Positions 50,810 through 63,333 of a stretch of 64,000 bases of DNA are shown piece after piece (position 1 is the first letter of the stretch; each line of letters opens with the position of its first letter). The stretch lies in contig JAOGAX010000001.1 of the NCBI GenBank assembly GCA_028144365.1, positions 45,872-109,871 of the forward strand, written 5' to 3'. The notes beneath the pieces were generated by a model. That model searched no databases, had not been told where the DNA came from, and saw nothing but the letters and a program-made list of their open reading frames with translations. This stretch comes from Aquiluna sp. (GTDB lineage: Bacteria; Actinomycetota; Actinomycetes; Actinomycetales; Microbacteriaceae). The translations under genes were made by a program, and so were the position numbers.

Positions 50810-53800
50810 ATGTCAGTAAGAGTAGAAAACTTCAGTGCCCTTCGCGTAGGTCTAGCTACCAGCGAGGAGATTCGTTCTTGGTCATCTGGTGAGGTAAAGA
50901 AGCCAGAGACCATCAACTACCGAACCCTAAAGCCAGAAAAAGACGGCCTGTTCTGCGAGAAGATCTTCGGTCCCACAAAGGACTGGGAGTGCTCCTGTGG
51001 AAAGTACAAGAGAGTTCGCTTTAAGGGCATCGTCTGTGAGCGCTGTGGCGTAGAGGTCACCAAGAGCTCAGTACGTCGTGAGCGCATGGGCCACATCGAG
51101 CTAGCTGCTCCGGTAACCCACATCTGGTACTTCAAGGGTGTTCCATCACGCCTTGGCTACCTCTTGAACATGGCTCCTAAGGACCTAGAGAAGATCATTT
51201 ACTTCGCCGCCTACAGGGTCATGGAAATTGACCGTGAGCTTCGCGACGGCGAGTATGACCTAGTCCGCGAGGAGTACGTTGACCGCATTCGTGCCCTGGT
51301 TGCAGCCCGTAGCGAGGAGTTCGAGGCAGCAGCCTCCGAGGAAATGGCAGAGCTTCGTGAGCTTGGCCTAGAGCTGCAGATCTCAAACAAGTTCTGGGAG
51401 ACCCCACGCTGGATTGAGAAGCAGTTTGCCAAGAGCGTCGAGCAGCTAATCGACTCCGAGGAGAAGGACCCAGATGGGTTCTGGTCTGCAAAGTCGCTTG
51501 CTGTCGAGACTGACGAGGAGCAGGAGGACGCAGTCGTCCGCACCTCTGACGAGACCAAGAAGATTAAGAAGCTAATGGCGGACTTCAAGAAGAAGACCGA
51601 CAAGATCGTTCGTGAGTATGCCCGCTTAGAGCGCCCTGCCAACCTTCACAAGGAGCAGATCGCCTGGAGGATGTTCCTGACCGCCGAGGTTGGACAGCTA
51701 CTTCCAAACGACGTGATCTTCGATCACTTCGACTACTACTTCTCTGACTACGTAATTACCGAGATCGGTGCCGAGGCAGTTATGCAGGTGCTAGCCGCAT
51801 TTGACCTGACCGGTGCTGCGGCTGAGCTTCGTGCTGAGATTGCAACCACCAAGGGCTCAAAGCAGACCCAGGCCATCAAGCGCCTCAAGGTCGTCAGCAG
51901 CTTCGAGCAGTCGGGAACCCCGCCAACCTCGATGGTGCTATCGGTGCTGCCGGTACTGCCTCCGGAGATTCGTCCGATGGTTCAGCTCGATGGTGGCCGC
52001 TTTGCTACCTCTGACCTCAACGATCTCTACCGCAGGGTTATTAACCGCAATAACCGTCTGAAGAGATTCGTTGACCTAGGTGCTGTGCCAAAGACCATTT
52101 TGAACAACGAGAAGCGCATGCTGCAGGAGGCTGTCGACGCGCTGTTCGACAACGGCCGCCGTGGTCGTGCCGTTACCGGTACCGGTAACCGTGCACTCAA
52201 GTCGCTATCTGACCTTCTGAAGGGTAAGCAGGGCCGCTTCCGCCAGAACCTTCTGGGTAAGCGCGTTGACTACTCCGGTCGTTCGGTAATCGTTGTAGGT
52301 CCTCAGCTGAAGCTGCACCAGTGTGGCCTTCCAAAGCTGATGGCACTTGAACTGTTCAAGCCATTTGTGATGAAGCGACTTGTTGATTTGGGTCTTGCCC
52401 AGAACATCAAGAGCGCTAAGCGCATGGTTGAGAGAAGCCGCCCACAGGTTTGGGGTGCCCTAGAAGAGGTAATCAAGGAACGACCAGTTCTTCTAAACCG
52501 CGCACCGACCCTTCACCGCCTTGGAATTCAGGCCTTTGAGCCAGTACTGGTTGAGGGTAAGGCTATTCAGCTACACCCACTTGTCTGTGCTGCGTTCAAC
52601 GCCGACTTCGACGGTGACCAGATGGCCGTTCACCTACCGCTATCGGTAGAGGCTCAGGCTGAGGCGAGAATCTTGATGCTCGCATCAAACAACATCCTGA
52701 AGCCTTCCGATGGTCGTCCGGTTGCAACACCAACCCAGGACATGATCATTGGCCTATTCCACCTAACCGAAGAGGTCGAGGGTGCTAAGGGTGAAGGCCT
52801 AGCCTTCAGCTCGATGGCAGAGGCTCAGATGGCATTTGACATCCACGAGCTTGCAATCAGCGCCAAGGTCCGCATCCGCGTCGATGGAGAGCTTCGCGAG
52901 ACCACCTTCGGTCGCGCGCTGTTCAACGAGACCCTGCCTGAGAACTACCCGTTCGTGAACGAGCAGGTTGGCAAGAAGCAGCTCGGACAGATCGTCTCCG
53001 ATTTGGTTGAGATGTACTCGAGGACCGAAGTTGCCGCATCGCTTGACAAGCTCAAGGACGCTGGTTTCCACTGGGCCACCCGTTCGGGTGTCTCGATGGC
53101 TATCTCCGACGCTAACTTCGACCCGAAGGGCACCTTCGACAAGAAGCGCGCCGAGATGATCACCAAGGCCGAGAAGCAGCACACAAAGATTCAGGAAGCT
53201 TTCGACAACGGACTCAAGTCCGACCTCGAGCGTCGTGATGAGCTTGGTGAGCTTTGGTCCAAGGAGACCAAGGAGATCCAGACACTGTTGCAGGAGTCGA
53301 TCCCGCAGGACAACGCCATCTACAAGATGGTGACCTCTGGTGCTAGGGGTAACTGGCTACAGATTCGTTCCATCATGGGTATGCGTGGCCCGGTTGCGAC
53401 CTCTTCCGGTGACTTCGCACCGATGCCTGTGAAGGGTAACTACCTCCTGGGTCTAACTGCTCACGAGTATTTCACCAACGCGACCGGCGCCCGAAAGGGT
53501 AACGCTGACACTGCCATGAAGACTGCCGCCGCAGGTTACCTAACCCGTCGTCTAGTGGACGTGGCGCAGGATGTCATCATTCAGATTGAGGACTGTGGAA
53601 CATCAAAGGGTCTTGAGAAGGACCTTCTTGATGACGAGCAGGTCGAGCTATCGATTGTTGGTCGTACCAACCTCGCCGATGTCAAGGTCGGCAAGGATGT
53701 TTTGGTCAAGGCTGGCGAGAATATCGACCACGCAACCGTTCGCAGGCTCAAGGAAGCCGGAGTCGAGACCATCGTGGTTCGCGCCGTGCTTACCTGTGAG

Positions 53801-54988
53801 GCTGAGGCTGGAATCTGTGCAGCCTGCTACGGAGTATCCCTTGCTACTAACCAGGAAGTGAACGTCGGTGAGGCCATCGGTATCATCGCCGCTCAGTCGA
53901 TTGGTGAGCCTGGTACCCAGCTAACTATGCGTACCTTCCACACCGGAGGTGCTGCCGAGAACACCAAGAAGCAGACCATTCTGAAGTCAATTGGTGGTCA
54001 GAAGGTTCGTGTTGAGCGTCTGATCTCCTACGACATCACCCAGGGTCTAAATGGTGTTACGGACCTCCTAGAGGCTCGTGTTGGTTGGCGTCAGGCCGGC
54101 AAGGTTGCCGTTATGGCCTTCTGGGACGGCAAGGTTGACCTTGTTGAGAAGGTCTCCGCAACCGGTACCAAGAGCTATGAGGTCTTTGTTCGCCCACAGG
54201 GTGAGAAGGCGGAGAAGGAGGCTGAGGCGCTAGCCATGCAGTACAGCTTCTCCAGAACCGCTTCGAAGACCTTCAAGAAGCTAAGCCCGTATCTCCCAAT
54301 CACCACCGTTTCATCTGCTGATGACTTGTTGGTTGAGAAGGGCGAGATGGTTGAGGCCGGTGACTACCTGGTTGATGGAACCCCAATTCCTCACGAGGTG
54401 CTGATGATCAAGGGAAGCCGTGAGGCTGCAGCCGAGATCATCCGCGGTGTTCAGGCAATCTACGGCTCACAGGGCGTTCCACTACATGACAAGCACCTCG
54501 AGGTGATTGTTCGTCAGATGCTCTCCAAGGTCACAGTTATCGACTCTGGTGACACCGACATGCTCCCAGGTGAGATTATCGACCGCCAGAGGTTTGCAAC
54601 TAAGAACCGCGAGGCAGTATCTAAGGGTCTTCGCCCGGCAAGTGCTCGTCAGGAGGTCATGGGTATGACCCGTGCATCACTGGCAGCTCAGTCCTGGCTA
54701 TCGGCGGCCTCCTTCCAGGAGACCACCAGGGTCCTCACTCAGGCAGCTCTGGACCGCCGCGAGGACAGGCTCGTAGGTCTAAAGGAGAACGTCATCATTG
54801 GAAAGCTGATCCCGGCTGGTACCGGTATGGCTCGCTACCGCAACTTCGAGGTCGATGGCACCGAAGAGGCAAAGGCAGAGCGCTACCCGAACCGCATCTG
54901 GTCCGATGCTTCTTTTGAAGACGGTGACCTTGACTCTCAGGAGCTAAGCCTCTCCGTTGCAGACCCATTTGCAGTCGAAGAGAACTAA
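50810..54988 (+). CDS. rpoC: RNA polymerase beta' subunit
   Basis: This 1392-residue protein is the beta' subunit. It has the N-terminal zinc site CSCGKYK...CERCG, the catalytic Mg motif [12 protein letters not shown] near residues 600-611, and the second zinc site formed by [32 protein letters not shown] follows near 1028-1046. It lies 21 bp behind rpoB in the same operon, with a GAGGAAC ribosome site. Confidence 0.97.
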   Translation: MSVRVENFSALRVGLATSEEIRSWSSGEVKKPETINYRTLKPEKDGLFCEKIFGPTKDWECSCGKYKRVRFKGIVCERCGVEVTKSSVRRERMGHIELAAPVTHIWYFKGVPSRLGYLLNMAPKDLEKIIYFAAYRVMEIDRELRDGEYDLVREEYVDRIRALVAARSEEFEAAASEEMAELRELGLELQISNKFWETPRWIEKQFAKSVEQLIDSEEKDPDGFWSAKSLAVETDEEQEDAVVRTSDETKKIKKLMADFKKKTDKIVREYARLERPANLHKEQIAWRMFLTAEVGQLLPNDVIFDHFDYYFSDYVITEIGAEAVMQVLAAFDLTGAAAELRAEIATTKGSKQTQAIKRLKVVSSFEQSGTPPTSMVLSVLPVLPPEIRPMVQLDGGRFATSDLNDLYRRVINRNNRLKRFVDLGAVPKTILNNEKRMLQEAVDALFDNGRRGRAVTGTGNRALKSLSDLLKGKQGRFRQNLLGKRVDYSGRSVIVVGPQLKLHQCGLPKLMALELFKPFVMKRLVDLGLAQNIKSAKRMVERSRPQVWGALEEVIKERPVLLNRAPTLHRLGIQAFEPVLVEGKAIQLHPLVCAAFNADFDGDQMAVHLPLSVEAQAEARILMLASNNILKPSDGRPVATPTQDMIIGLFHLTEEVEGAKGEGLAFSSMAEAQMAFDIHELAISAKVRIRVDGELRETTFGRALFNETLPENYPFVNEQVGKKQLGQIVSDLVEMYSRTEVAASLDKLKDAGFHWATRSGVSMAISDANFDPKGTFDKKRAEMITKAEKQHTKIQEAFDNGLKSDLERRDELGELWSKETKEIQTLLQESIPQDNAIYKMVTSGARGNWLQIRSIMGMRGPVATSSGDFAPMPVKGNYLLGLTAHEYFTNATGARKGNADTAMKTAAAGYLTRRLVDVAQDVIIQIEDCGTSKGLEKDLLDDEQVELSIVGRTNLADVKVGKDVLVKAGENIDHATVRRLKEAGVETIVVRAVLTCEAEAGICAACYGVSLATNQEVNVGEAIGIIAAQSIGEPGTQLTMRTFHTGGAAENTKKQTILKSIGGQKVRVERLISYDITQGLNGVTDLLEARVGWRQAGKVAVMAFWDGKVDLVEKVSATGTKSYEVFVRPQGEKAEKEAEALAMQYSFSRTASKTFKKLSPYLPITTVSSADDLLVEKGEMVEAGDYLVDGTPIPHEVLMIKGSREAAAEIIRGVQAIYGSQGVPLHDKHLEVIVRQMLSKVTVIDSGDTDMLPGEIIDRQRFATKNREAVSKGLRPASARQEVMGMTRASLAAQSWLSAASFQETTRVLTQAALDRREDRLVGLKENVIIGKLIPAGTGMARYRNFEVDGTEEAKAERYPNRIWSDASFEDGDLDSQELSLSVADPFAVEEN

Positions 54989-55006
54989 CAACATAAGAAA
55001 AAGTAT

Positions 55007-55036
55007 TTGACCGCCTCAAGCGGCTACAGGTATGCT
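55007..55036 (+). promoter_or_regulatory. Promoter of the rpsL-rpsG-fusA-tuf cluster
   Basis: TTGACC (55007-55012), 18-base spacer and TATGCT (55031-55036) give a good sigma-70-type promoter. Transcription would start near 55043, leaving a leader of about 115 bases before rpsL. That leader contains a possible CTTCGG/CCGAGG stem and could host autoregulation. Confidence 0.6.
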
Positions 55037-55157
55037 TGGCGAGGTTCATGCGAGAGCGTGTATCGGGCCGAAATCCTCTAGTCGCTGAGGGTGGGTCAAA
55101 GAAAATAACTTCGGTTTTCAGTTTTGTGCTGTGCCGAGGAACGAATAAGGAGTACTA

Positions 55158-55529
55158 GTGCCAACAATTCAGCAGTTGGTTCGCAAGGGTCGTAGCCCAA
55201 AGGTCTCAAAGACCAAGAGCCCGGCCCTGAAGGCTAACCCGCAGCAGCGTGGCGTATGCACCCGTGTGTACACCACCACACCAAAGAAGCCGAACTCGGC
55301 TCTTCGTAAGGTTGCGCGTGTCAAGCTATCGAACGGCGTTGAGGTAACCGCCTACATCCCGGGCGAGGGTCACAACCTGCAGGAGCACTCGATGGTGCTT
55401 GTGCGTGGTGGTCGTGTCAAGGACCTGCCAGGTGTGCGTTACAAGATCGTTCGTGGAGCACTAGACACCCAGGCTGTAAAAGACCGTCAGCAGGCTCGTA
55501 GCCGCTACGGTGCGAAGAAGGGTAAGTAA
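55158..55529 (+). CDS. rpsL: Ribosomal protein S12
   Basis: This 123-residue S12 has the [17 protein letters not shown] region near residues 43-59 and [11 protein letters not shown] near 86-96. The lysines changed in streptomycin-resistant mutants of other species (PKKPNS and RVKDLP) are present, so sensitivity is predicted. The GTG start lies behind a strong AAGGAG site. Its stop overlaps the rpsG ATG by one base. Confidence 0.97.
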   Translation: MPTIQQLVRKGRSPKVSKTKSPALKANPQQRGVCTRVYTTTPKKPNSALRKVARVKLSNGVEVTAYIPGEGHNLQEHSMVLVRGGRVKDLPGVRYKIVRGALDTQAVKDRQQARSRYGAKKGK

Positions 55530-55999
55530 TGCCACGTAAGGGCCCAGTAGCCAAGCGTCCAGTAGCCGTCGACCCTGTTTACGGCTCACCAGTTGTTTCG
55601 CAGCTGGTAAACAAGATTTTGCTAGATGGCAAGAAGTCTCTTGCCGAGAAGACCGTTTATGGCGCCCTAGAAGGCACCAACCGCAAGACCGGTGATGACC
55701 CAGTAGTTCTTCTAAAGAAGGCCCTGGATAACGTCCGTCCAACCGTTGAGGTTAAGTCCCGCCGTGTCGGTGGCTCCACCTACCAGGTTCCGGTTGAGGT
55801 CAAGACCCACCGTGCAAACACCCTTGCAATGCGTTGGTTGGTTCAGTACGCACGTCTACGTCGCGAGAAGACCATGACCGAGCGCCTAATGAACGAGATC
55901 TTGGATGCCTCCAATGGTCTTGGTGCAGCTGTGAAGCGTCGCGAAGACACTCACAAGATGGCCGAGTCCAACAAGGCATTTGCTCACTACCGCTGGTAA
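55529..55999 (+). CDS. rpsG: Ribosomal protein S7
   Basis: This 156-residue S7 nucleates the head of the 30S subunit. It has the basic start [22 protein letters not shown] near residues 28-39 and the [16 protein letters not shown] segment near 75-90. Length matches the family. It is coupled to rpsL by TAATG. Confidence 0.97.
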   Translation: MPRKGPVAKRPVAVDPVYGSPVVSQLVNKILLDGKKSLAEKTVYGALEGTNRKTGDDPVVLLKKALDNVRPTVEVKSRRVGGSTYQVPVEVKTHRANTLAMRWLVQYARLRREKTMTERLMNEILDASNGLGAAVKRREDTHKMAESNKAFAHYRW

Positions 56000-56007
56000 T
56001 CCAGCAA

Positions 56008-56045
56008 CATCCGCAAGGTTTTGCTTCGCCAAAATCCTACGGATG
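56008..56045 (+). promoter_or_regulatory. Hairpin between rpsG and fusA
   Basis: CATCCG pairs with CGGATG at the base, AGG with CCT in the middle and TTTTG with CAAAA at the top around a CTTCGC loop, giving about 14 paired bases with small bulges. It has no T-tract, so it may be an RNA-processing or regulatory element that tunes fusA relative to rpsLG. Confidence 0.5.
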
Positions 56046-56081
56046 AACTATTTCACCAACTAGTCACTTTCGGAGGACACC

Positions 56082-58184
<2,103 letters not shown>

Positions 58185-58287
58185 GACAACTTACTCGTAA
58201 GTGGCTAAGATAGAAAGACTGTAAACCCCAAATCAGAGTCGGCCTCCCGGTCGATGATTTACTACGGATCCATCAGGAGGACCCATA

Positions 58288-59478
58288 ATGGCTAAGGCGA
58301 AATTCGAGCGCACAAAGCCGCACGTCAACATCGGAACCATTGGTCACGTCGACCACGGTAAGACCACTCTGACTGCGGCAATTACTAAGGTGCTGCACGA
58401 CAAGTTCCCATCACTAAATGACAGCTACGCATTCGACCAGATCGACAACTCCCCAGAGGAGAAGCAGCGTGGTATCACCATCAACATCTCCCACGTGGAG
58501 TACCAGACCGACAAGCGCCACTACGCACACGTAGACGCTCCAGGTCACGCTGACTACATCAAGAACATGATCACCGGTGCCGCACAGATGGACGGCGCAA
58601 TCCTCGTGGTTGCTGCTACCGACGGCCCGATGCCTCAGACCAAGGAGCACGTGCTTCTTGCTCGCCAGGTTGGTGTTCCTTACATCGTTGTTGCCCTCAA
58701 CAAGGCTGACATGGTCGATGACGAGGAAATCCTTGAGCTGGTTGAGGTTGAGGTTCGTGACCTGCTGAACCAGTATGAGTTCCCAGGTGACACAGCTCCT
58801 GTAGTCCGCGTATCAGGTTTGAAGGCCCTTGAGGGTGACGCAACCTGGGGTGACGCTGTTGCCAAGCTCATGGAGGCTTGCGACGAGAACATTCCAGAGC
58901 CAGTGCGCGACACTGACAAGCCATTCCTTATGCCAGTTGAGGACGTCTTCACGATCACCGGTCGTGGAACCGTTATCACTGGAAAGGTTGAGCGTGGTCA
59001 GGTCAACGTGAACGACGAGGTCGAGATCGTTGGTATCCGCGATAAGCAGAAGACCACCGTTACCGGTATTGAGATGTTCCGTAAGCTGCTCGATTACGCA
59101 GAAGCCGGCGAGAACGTAGGTCTACTTCTTCGTGGCACCAAGCGCGAGGACGTCGAGCGTGGACAGGTTGTCTGCAAGCCAGGCAGCATTACCCCTCACA
59201 CCAACTTTGACGCCAACGTCTACATCCTTTCCAAGGATGAGGGTGGCCGTCACAACCCGTTCTACACGAACTACCGCCCACAGTTCTATTTCCGTACCAC
59301 TGACGTAACAGGCGTTATCAGCCTGCCATCGGGTACCGAGATGGTTATGCCTGGCGACACCACCGAGATGAGCGTTGAGCTGATTCAGCCAATCGCCATG
59401 GAGGAAGGTCTCCGCTTCGCGATCCGTGAGGGTGGCCGCACCGTAGGTGCCGGTACCGTCACAAAGATCAACAAGTAA
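58288..59478 (+). CDS. tuf: Elongation factor Tu
   Basis: This 396-residue EF-Tu delivers aminoacyl-tRNA. It has [14 protein letters not shown] near residues 19-32, [12 protein letters not shown] near 81-92 and NKADMVDD near 136-143, with Ala where many species have Cys. It is preceded by a consensus AGGAGGA site and closed by a strong terminator. A separate promoter in the 103-bp gap is possible; TAAGAT at 58207-58212 is a candidate -10. Confidence 0.97.
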   Translation: MAKAKFERTKPHVNIGTIGHVDHGKTTLTAAITKVLHDKFPSLNDSYAFDQIDNSPEEKQRGITINISHVEYQTDKRHYAHVDAPGHADYIKNMITGAAQMDGAILVVAATDGPMPQTKEHVLLARQVGVPYIVVALNKADMVDDEEILELVEVEVRDLLNQYEFPGDTAPVVRVSGLKALEGDATWGDAVAKLMEACDENIPEPVRDTDKPFLMPVEDVFTITGRGTVITGKVERGQVNVNDEVEIVGIRDKQKTTVTGIEMFRKLLDYAEAGENVGLLLRGTKREDVERGQVVCKPGSITPHTNFDANVYILSKDEGGRHNPFYTNYRPQFYFRTTDVTGVISLPSGTEMVMPGDTTEMSVELIQPIAMEEGLRFAIREGGRTVGAGTVTKINK

Positions 59479-59496
59479 GTTCGTACGTAACTAGCT

Positions 59497-59524
59497 AAAA
59501 CCCCCTGGGAAACCAGGGGGTTTT
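59497..59524 (+). terminator. Rho-independent terminator after tuf
   Basis: A perfect 12-bp stem AAAACCCCCTGG paired with CCAGGGGGTTTT around a GAAA loop, with the T-run at its end. It closes the rpsL-rpsG-fusA-tuf transcription unit 19 bases after the tuf stop. Confidence 0.93.
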
Positions 59525-59880
59525 GCTTTACCCTCTGCGGCCCCCTTTTTCCCAGAAAAAACTTGCATTGGCCCCTTGTACTGTGGCATCATTGTCAGGT
59601 TCCAAAGCGCGAGGTAACTCGCCCACTGCAGGATGCGTGCACAGATTCTGGGCCGGCCGCAGATAGAGCAAAAACTTAACTGAAATCTAATTTGGTTTTC
59701 TCGCGTGGTCTTTCCACGCGTAATGCCTAAGTCAGGTTTCGGCAAGAGCCCTAGAAATAGGGCGTTGACAGCAAAACAGTGCATCAGCATCACGGTGGTC
59801 AATGAGATTTGCGATTTGCAAATTTAGTTGGCCCCTAAAACACGTGTCTGGAAACAGTCACAAGACGGAAGCGAGTCAAA
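59525..59880 (+). promoter_or_regulatory. Structured leader region of the S10 ribosomal operon
   Basis: This 356-bp gap holds no convincing gene. It contains three hairpins: GCGAG-GTAA-CTCGC (59609-59622), CGCGTGG-TCTTT-CCACGCG (59702-59720) and GCCCTA-GAAA-TAGGGC (59748-59763). Promoter candidates are TTGCAT near 59564 and TTGACA at 59765-59770, neither with a clear -10. An upstream start would make a long leader, as expected for autoregulation of the operon, possibly by ribosomal protein L4. Confidence 0.55.
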
Positions 59881-60189
59881 ATGGCGGCTAACAAGATCCG
59901 CATTCGACTGAAGTCGTATGACCACGAGGTCATCGACGTCTCGGCGAGCAAAATCGTCGACACAGTCACACGCGCCGGTGCGAAGGTGGTCGGACCTGTC
60001 CCACTACCCACCGAGAAGAACGTGGTAACGGTTATCCGTTCCCCGCACAAGTACAAGGACAGCCGTGAGCACTTTGAGATGCGTACCCACAAGCGTCTCA
60101 TTGACATCGTCGACCCAACTCCAAAGGCCGTCGATTCGCTGATGCGCTTGGACCTTCCAGCAGACGTCAACATCGAGATCAAGCTTTAG
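59881..60189 (+). CDS. rpsJ: Ribosomal protein S10
   Basis: This 102-residue S10 also serves in NusB antitermination. It has [14 protein letters not shown] near residues 6-19 and the [21 protein letters not shown] stretch (split) near 54-74. It is the first gene of the S10 operon, starting after a GGAAGCGAG purine tract, with 11 bp to rplC. Confidence 0.97.
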   Translation: MAANKIRIRLKSYDHEVIDVSASKIVDTVTRAGAKVVGPVPLPTEKNVVTVIRSPHKYKDSREHFEMRTHKRLIDIVDPTPKAVDSLMRLDLPADVNIEIKL

Positions 60190-60200
60190 AGGATTAGAAG

Positions 60201-60854
60201 ATGGCTGTAGAGACAAGAACAGTTACTGGACTGCTGGGCACCAAGCTCGGAATGACCCAGGCTTGGGACGAGAACAACAAGCTCGTGCCAATCACAGTGG
60301 TCGAAGCTGGTGAAAACGTAATTACCCAAATCAAGACTTTAGAGACCGATGGCTACACCGCCATTCAGGTCGCCTATGGCGCAATCGATCCACGCAAGAC
60401 CGATAAGCCATCCGCCGGACACTTCGAGAAGGCCGGCTCAACCCCACGCCGCTACCGCGCAGAGATTCGCACCGCCAACGCTTCTGACTTTACCGTCGGT
60501 CAGGCAATCGGTGTAGACGTCTTCACTCCTGGTAGCAAGGTAGATGTTGTTGGAACCAGCAAGGGTAAGGGCTTTGCCGGCGTTATGAAGCGTCACGGCT
60601 TCGCCGGTATTCACTCCTCACACGGTGCTCACAAGAACCACCGCAAGCCAGGTTCCATTGGTGCCGGTACCACCCCCAGCCGCGTTCTCAAAGGAAAGAG
60701 AATGGCTGGCCGCATGGGAACCGACCGCGTCACCACACTAAATCTCACCCTCCACTCGGTAGACCTTGAAAAGGGACTGCTGCTTATCAAGGGTGCCGTG
60801 CCAGGGCCTAAGGGTCAGCTGGTATTCGTCCGCAACGCGGTGAAGGAGAGCTAA
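60201..60854 (+). CDS. rplC: Ribosomal protein L3
   Basis: This 217-residue L3 is a primary 23S-binding protein. It has [15 protein letters not shown] near residues 10-24 and the long loop reaching the peptidyl-transferase centre, seen as [12 protein letters not shown] near 122-133. An AGAGGATTAGAAG region precedes the ATG. Its stop overlaps the rplD start by one base. Confidence 0.97.
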   Translation: MAVETRTVTGLLGTKLGMTQAWDENNKLVPITVVEAGENVITQIKTLETDGYTAIQVAYGAIDPRKTDKPSAGHFEKAGSTPRRYRAEIRTANASDFTVGQAIGVDVFTPGSKVDVVGTSKGKGFAGVMKRHGFAGIHSSHGAHKNHRKPGSIGAGTTPSRVLKGKRMAGRMGTDRVTTLNLTLHSVDLEKGLLLIKGAVPGPKGQLVFVRNAVKES

Positions 60855-61501
60855 TGCCTACCGTTGACCTAATTGACGTAAAAGGAAAGAAGTCTGGCAG
60901 CGTAGACCTGCCTGAGGCTCTTTTCGACGCAACCACCAACGTTCCGCTGATTCACCAGGTCGTTGTTGCTCAGCTTGCAGCAGCTCGCCAGGGAACCCAG
61001 TCCACGCTTCGTCGTGGCGAGGTATCAGGCACCGGTAAGAAGCCTTTCAAGCAGAAGGGAACCGGTCGTGCGCGTCAGGGTTCCATCCGCATGCCTCAGC
61101 ACCGCGGTGGTGGAATCGTTCACGGTCCAAAGCCTCGCAGCTATGACCAGCGCACCCCTAAGAAGATGGTTGTTGCAGCTCTTCGCGGAGCTCTTTCCGA
61201 CCGCGCTCGCAACGGCAAGATCCACGTCATTGACCAGTTTGGAATCAAGGACACCCCTTCGACCAAGGCAGCCGGTGCATTCCTAAGTTCAATCTCGAGT
61301 GCAAAGAACGTGCTTGTTGTTCTGCACCGCGATGACGAGGTCAGCTACCTAAGCCTGCGTAACCTCCCAGAGGTTCACGTTCTGCCGGTTGACCAGCTAA
61401 ACGCTTACGACGTTCTCCACGCGGAGGACATCGTGTTCACCTCAGCTGCACTCGCAAGCTACGTAGAGTCAGCAGTTGCTACCGAGGAGGCAAGCGCATG
61501 A
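60854..61501 (+). CDS. rplD: Ribosomal protein L4
   Basis: This 215-residue L4 has the central loop [22 protein letters not shown] (split by the loop tip) near residues 54-75. In E. coli this protein represses its own operon; the structured leader upstream of rpsJ makes that worth testing here. It overlaps rplW by 4 bp. Confidence 0.97.
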   Translation: MPTVDLIDVKGKKSGSVDLPEALFDATTNVPLIHQVVVAQLAAARQGTQSTLRRGEVSGTGKKPFKQKGTGRARQGSIRMPQHRGGGIVHGPKPRSYDQRTPKKMVVAALRGALSDRARNGKIHVIDQFGIKDTPSTKAAGAFLSSISSAKNVLVVLHRDDEVSYLSLRNLPEVHVLPVDQLNAYDVLHAEDIVFTSAALASYVESAVATEEASA

Positions 61502-61797
61502 GCAACCTAAACAAGGACCCACGCGACGTGATTGTAAAGCCAATCATCTCTGAGAAGAGCTACGCACTCATCGACGAGGGTAAGTACACCTTCGAGGTTG
61601 ACCCTCGCAGCAACAAGACTGAGATTAAGCAGGCTGTTGAGCAGATCTTCAACGTGAAGGTCGACACCATCAACACCCTCAACCGCCAAGGCAAGACCCG
61701 CCGCACCAGATTTGGCATGGGTAAGCGCAAGGACACCAAGCGTGCGATTGTGACCCTCAAGTCCGGTTCCATCGACATCTTTACCTACATCGGCTAA
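61498..61797 (+). CDS. rplW: Ribosomal protein L23
   Basis: This 99-residue L23 lines the exit tunnel and docks signal recognition particle and trigger factor. It has [14 protein letters not shown] near residues 9-22 and the basic loop [17 protein letters not shown] near 63-79. It overlaps rplD by 4 bp; 12 bp separate it from rplB. Confidence 0.97.
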   Translation: MSNLNKDPRDVIVKPIISEKSYALIDEGKYTFEVDPRSNKTEIKQAVEQIFNVKVDTINTLNRQGKTRRTRFGMGKRKDTKRAIVTLKSGSIDIFTYIG

Positions 61798-61809
61798 GGG
61801 GATACGACA

Positions 61810-62643
61810 ATGGGAATTCGCAAGTACAAGCCAACGACTCCAGGTCGTCGCGGCTCTTCGGTCTCGGACTTTTCTGAGATCACCCGCTCGACCCCTGAGA
61901 AGTCGCTTCTCAAGCCACTGCCTAAGACCGGTGGCCGCAACTCCTCTGGCCGCATCACCACCCGCCACATCGGTGGTGGCCACAAGAGGCAGTACCGCGT
62001 CATTGACTTCCGTCGCCACGACAAGGACGGCGTGCCGGCAAAGGTCGCTCACATCGAGTACGACCCGAACCGCACCGCCCGCATCGCGCTCCTTCACTAC
62101 ATCGACGGCACCAAGCGCTACATCATCGCTCCAAACAAGCTCAAGCAGGGAGATGCCATTGAGCAGGGTCCAAAGGCTGACATTAAGCCTGGAAACAACC
62201 TGCCACTGCGCAACATCCCAGTGGGTACCGTTATCCACGCAATCGAGCTAAAGCCAGGCGGTGGCGCAAAGCTAGGCCGCAGTGCCGGAGCCGCTATTCG
62301 TCTGGTAGCCAAGGAAGGTAGCTGGGCACAGCTCAGACTGCCATCGGGCGAGATCCGCAACGTTGATGCAAATTGCCGCGCCACCATTGGTGAGGTCGGC
62401 AATGCAGAGCAGTCCAACATCAACTGGGGTAAGGCTGGCCGTAAGCGCTGGAAGGGTGTTCGCCCAACCGTGCGTGGTGTTGCCATGAACCCGGTTGACC
62501 ACCCACACGGTGGTGGTGAGGGCAAGACCTCCGGTGGTCGTAACCCTGTTACCCCATGGGGCCAGAAGGAAGGCCGCACGCGTAAGCCGAACCTTCCATC
62601 AGACAAGCAAATCGTTCGTCGTCGTTACGTCGGCAAGAAGTAG
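61810..62643 (+). CDS. rplB: Ribosomal protein L2
   Basis: This 277-residue L2 is needed for subunit association and peptidyl transfer. The C-terminal active-site signature [13 protein letters not shown] near residues 226-238 is intact, as is [19 protein letters not shown] (split) near 42-60. AGGGGAT lies upstream of the ATG. Confidence 0.97.
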   Translation: MGIRKYKPTTPGRRGSSVSDFSEITRSTPEKSLLKPLPKTGGRNSSGRITTRHIGGGHKRQYRVIDFRRHDKDGVPAKVAHIEYDPNRTARIALLHYIDGTKRYIIAPNKLKQGDAIEQGPKADIKPGNNLPLRNIPVGTVIHAIELKPGGGAKLGRSAGAAIRLVAKEGSWAQLRLPSGEIRNVDANCRATIGEVGNAEQSNINWGKAGRKRWKGVRPTVRGVAMNPVDHPHGGGEGKTSGGRNPVTPWGQKEGRTRKPNLPSDKQIVRRRYVGKK

Positions 62644-62652
62644 GAGGGCTAG

Positions 62653-62934
62653 ATGCCAAGAAGTCTAAAGAAGGGCCCCTTCGTCGACGAGCACCTAATG
62701 AAGAAGGTGCGCGTACAGAACGAGGCCAACAGCAAGAACGTGATCAAGACCTGGTCGCGCCGCTCGATGATTGTCCCAGCCATGCTCGGACACACCATCG
62801 CGGTTCACGACGGTCGCAAGCACATTCCAGTTTTCGTCACTGAGACCATGGTCGGTCACAAGCTCGGCGAATTCGCTCCAACCAAGACCTTCCGTGGACA
62901 CGTGAAGGACGACAAGAAGGGTCGTCGCGGCTAA
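62653..62934 (+). CDS. rpsS: Ribosomal protein S19
   Basis: This 93-residue S19 of the 30S head has [13 protein letters not shown] near residues 3-15 and the C-terminal [17 protein letters not shown] near 71-87. AGGAGGG lies just upstream of the ATG, partly in the rplB stop region. Confidence 0.97.
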   Translation: MPRSLKKGPFVDEHLMKKVRVQNEANSKNVIKTWSRRSMIVPAMLGHTIAVHDGRKHIPVFVTETMVGHKLGEFAPTKTFRGHVKDDKKGRRG

Positions 62935-62961
62935 GGCCGGGACGGATAAGAGAGGAAACAG

Positions 62962-63333
62962 ATGGAAGCCATCGCTAAGGTGCGTAACATTCGCATCACC
63001 CCTCAAAAGGCTCGTCGCGTCGTCAACCTGATCCGCGGTAAGCAGGCCAACGAGGCCCTGGGTCTACTGAAGTTCCAGCCTCAGGCTGCTTCAGAACCCA
63101 TCTACAAGGTCGTCGCTTCGGCTGTTGCAAACGCAAAGGTAAAGGGCGAGAGCACCGGAGCCATTGTTGACGAGGACGACCTAGTTATTTCACAGGCTTA
63201 TGTTGACGAGGGAGTGACCCTGAAGCGCTTTAGACCGCGTGCCCAGGGAAGAGCATTCCGCATCAACAAGCGCACCAGCCACATCACCGTGGTGGTTGCA
63301 ACCCCAGACGAGCTAAGAAAGGCAGGCAAGTAA
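62962..63333 (+). CDS. rplV: Ribosomal protein L22
   Basis: This 123-residue L22 forms part of the exit tunnel. It has [17 protein letters not shown] near residues 11-27 and the C-terminal hairpin loop [18 protein letters not shown] near 90-107, where macrolide-resistance changes occur in other species. AGAGAGGAAA precedes the ATG. It is coupled to rpsC by TAATG. Confidence 0.97.
   Translation: MEAIAKVRNIRITPQKARRVVNLIRGKQANEALGLLKFQPQAASEPIYKVVASAVANAKVKGESTGAIVDEDDLVISQAYVDEGVTLKRFRPRAQGRAFRINKRTSHITVVVATPDELRKAGK

Noticed and set aside
51211-51642. Long opposite-strand open frames inside rpoB, rpoC, fusA and ribosomal genes
   Set aside because: They mirror the codon pattern of strongly expressed genes, have serine/leucine-rich shadow composition and no ribosome sites or homology.
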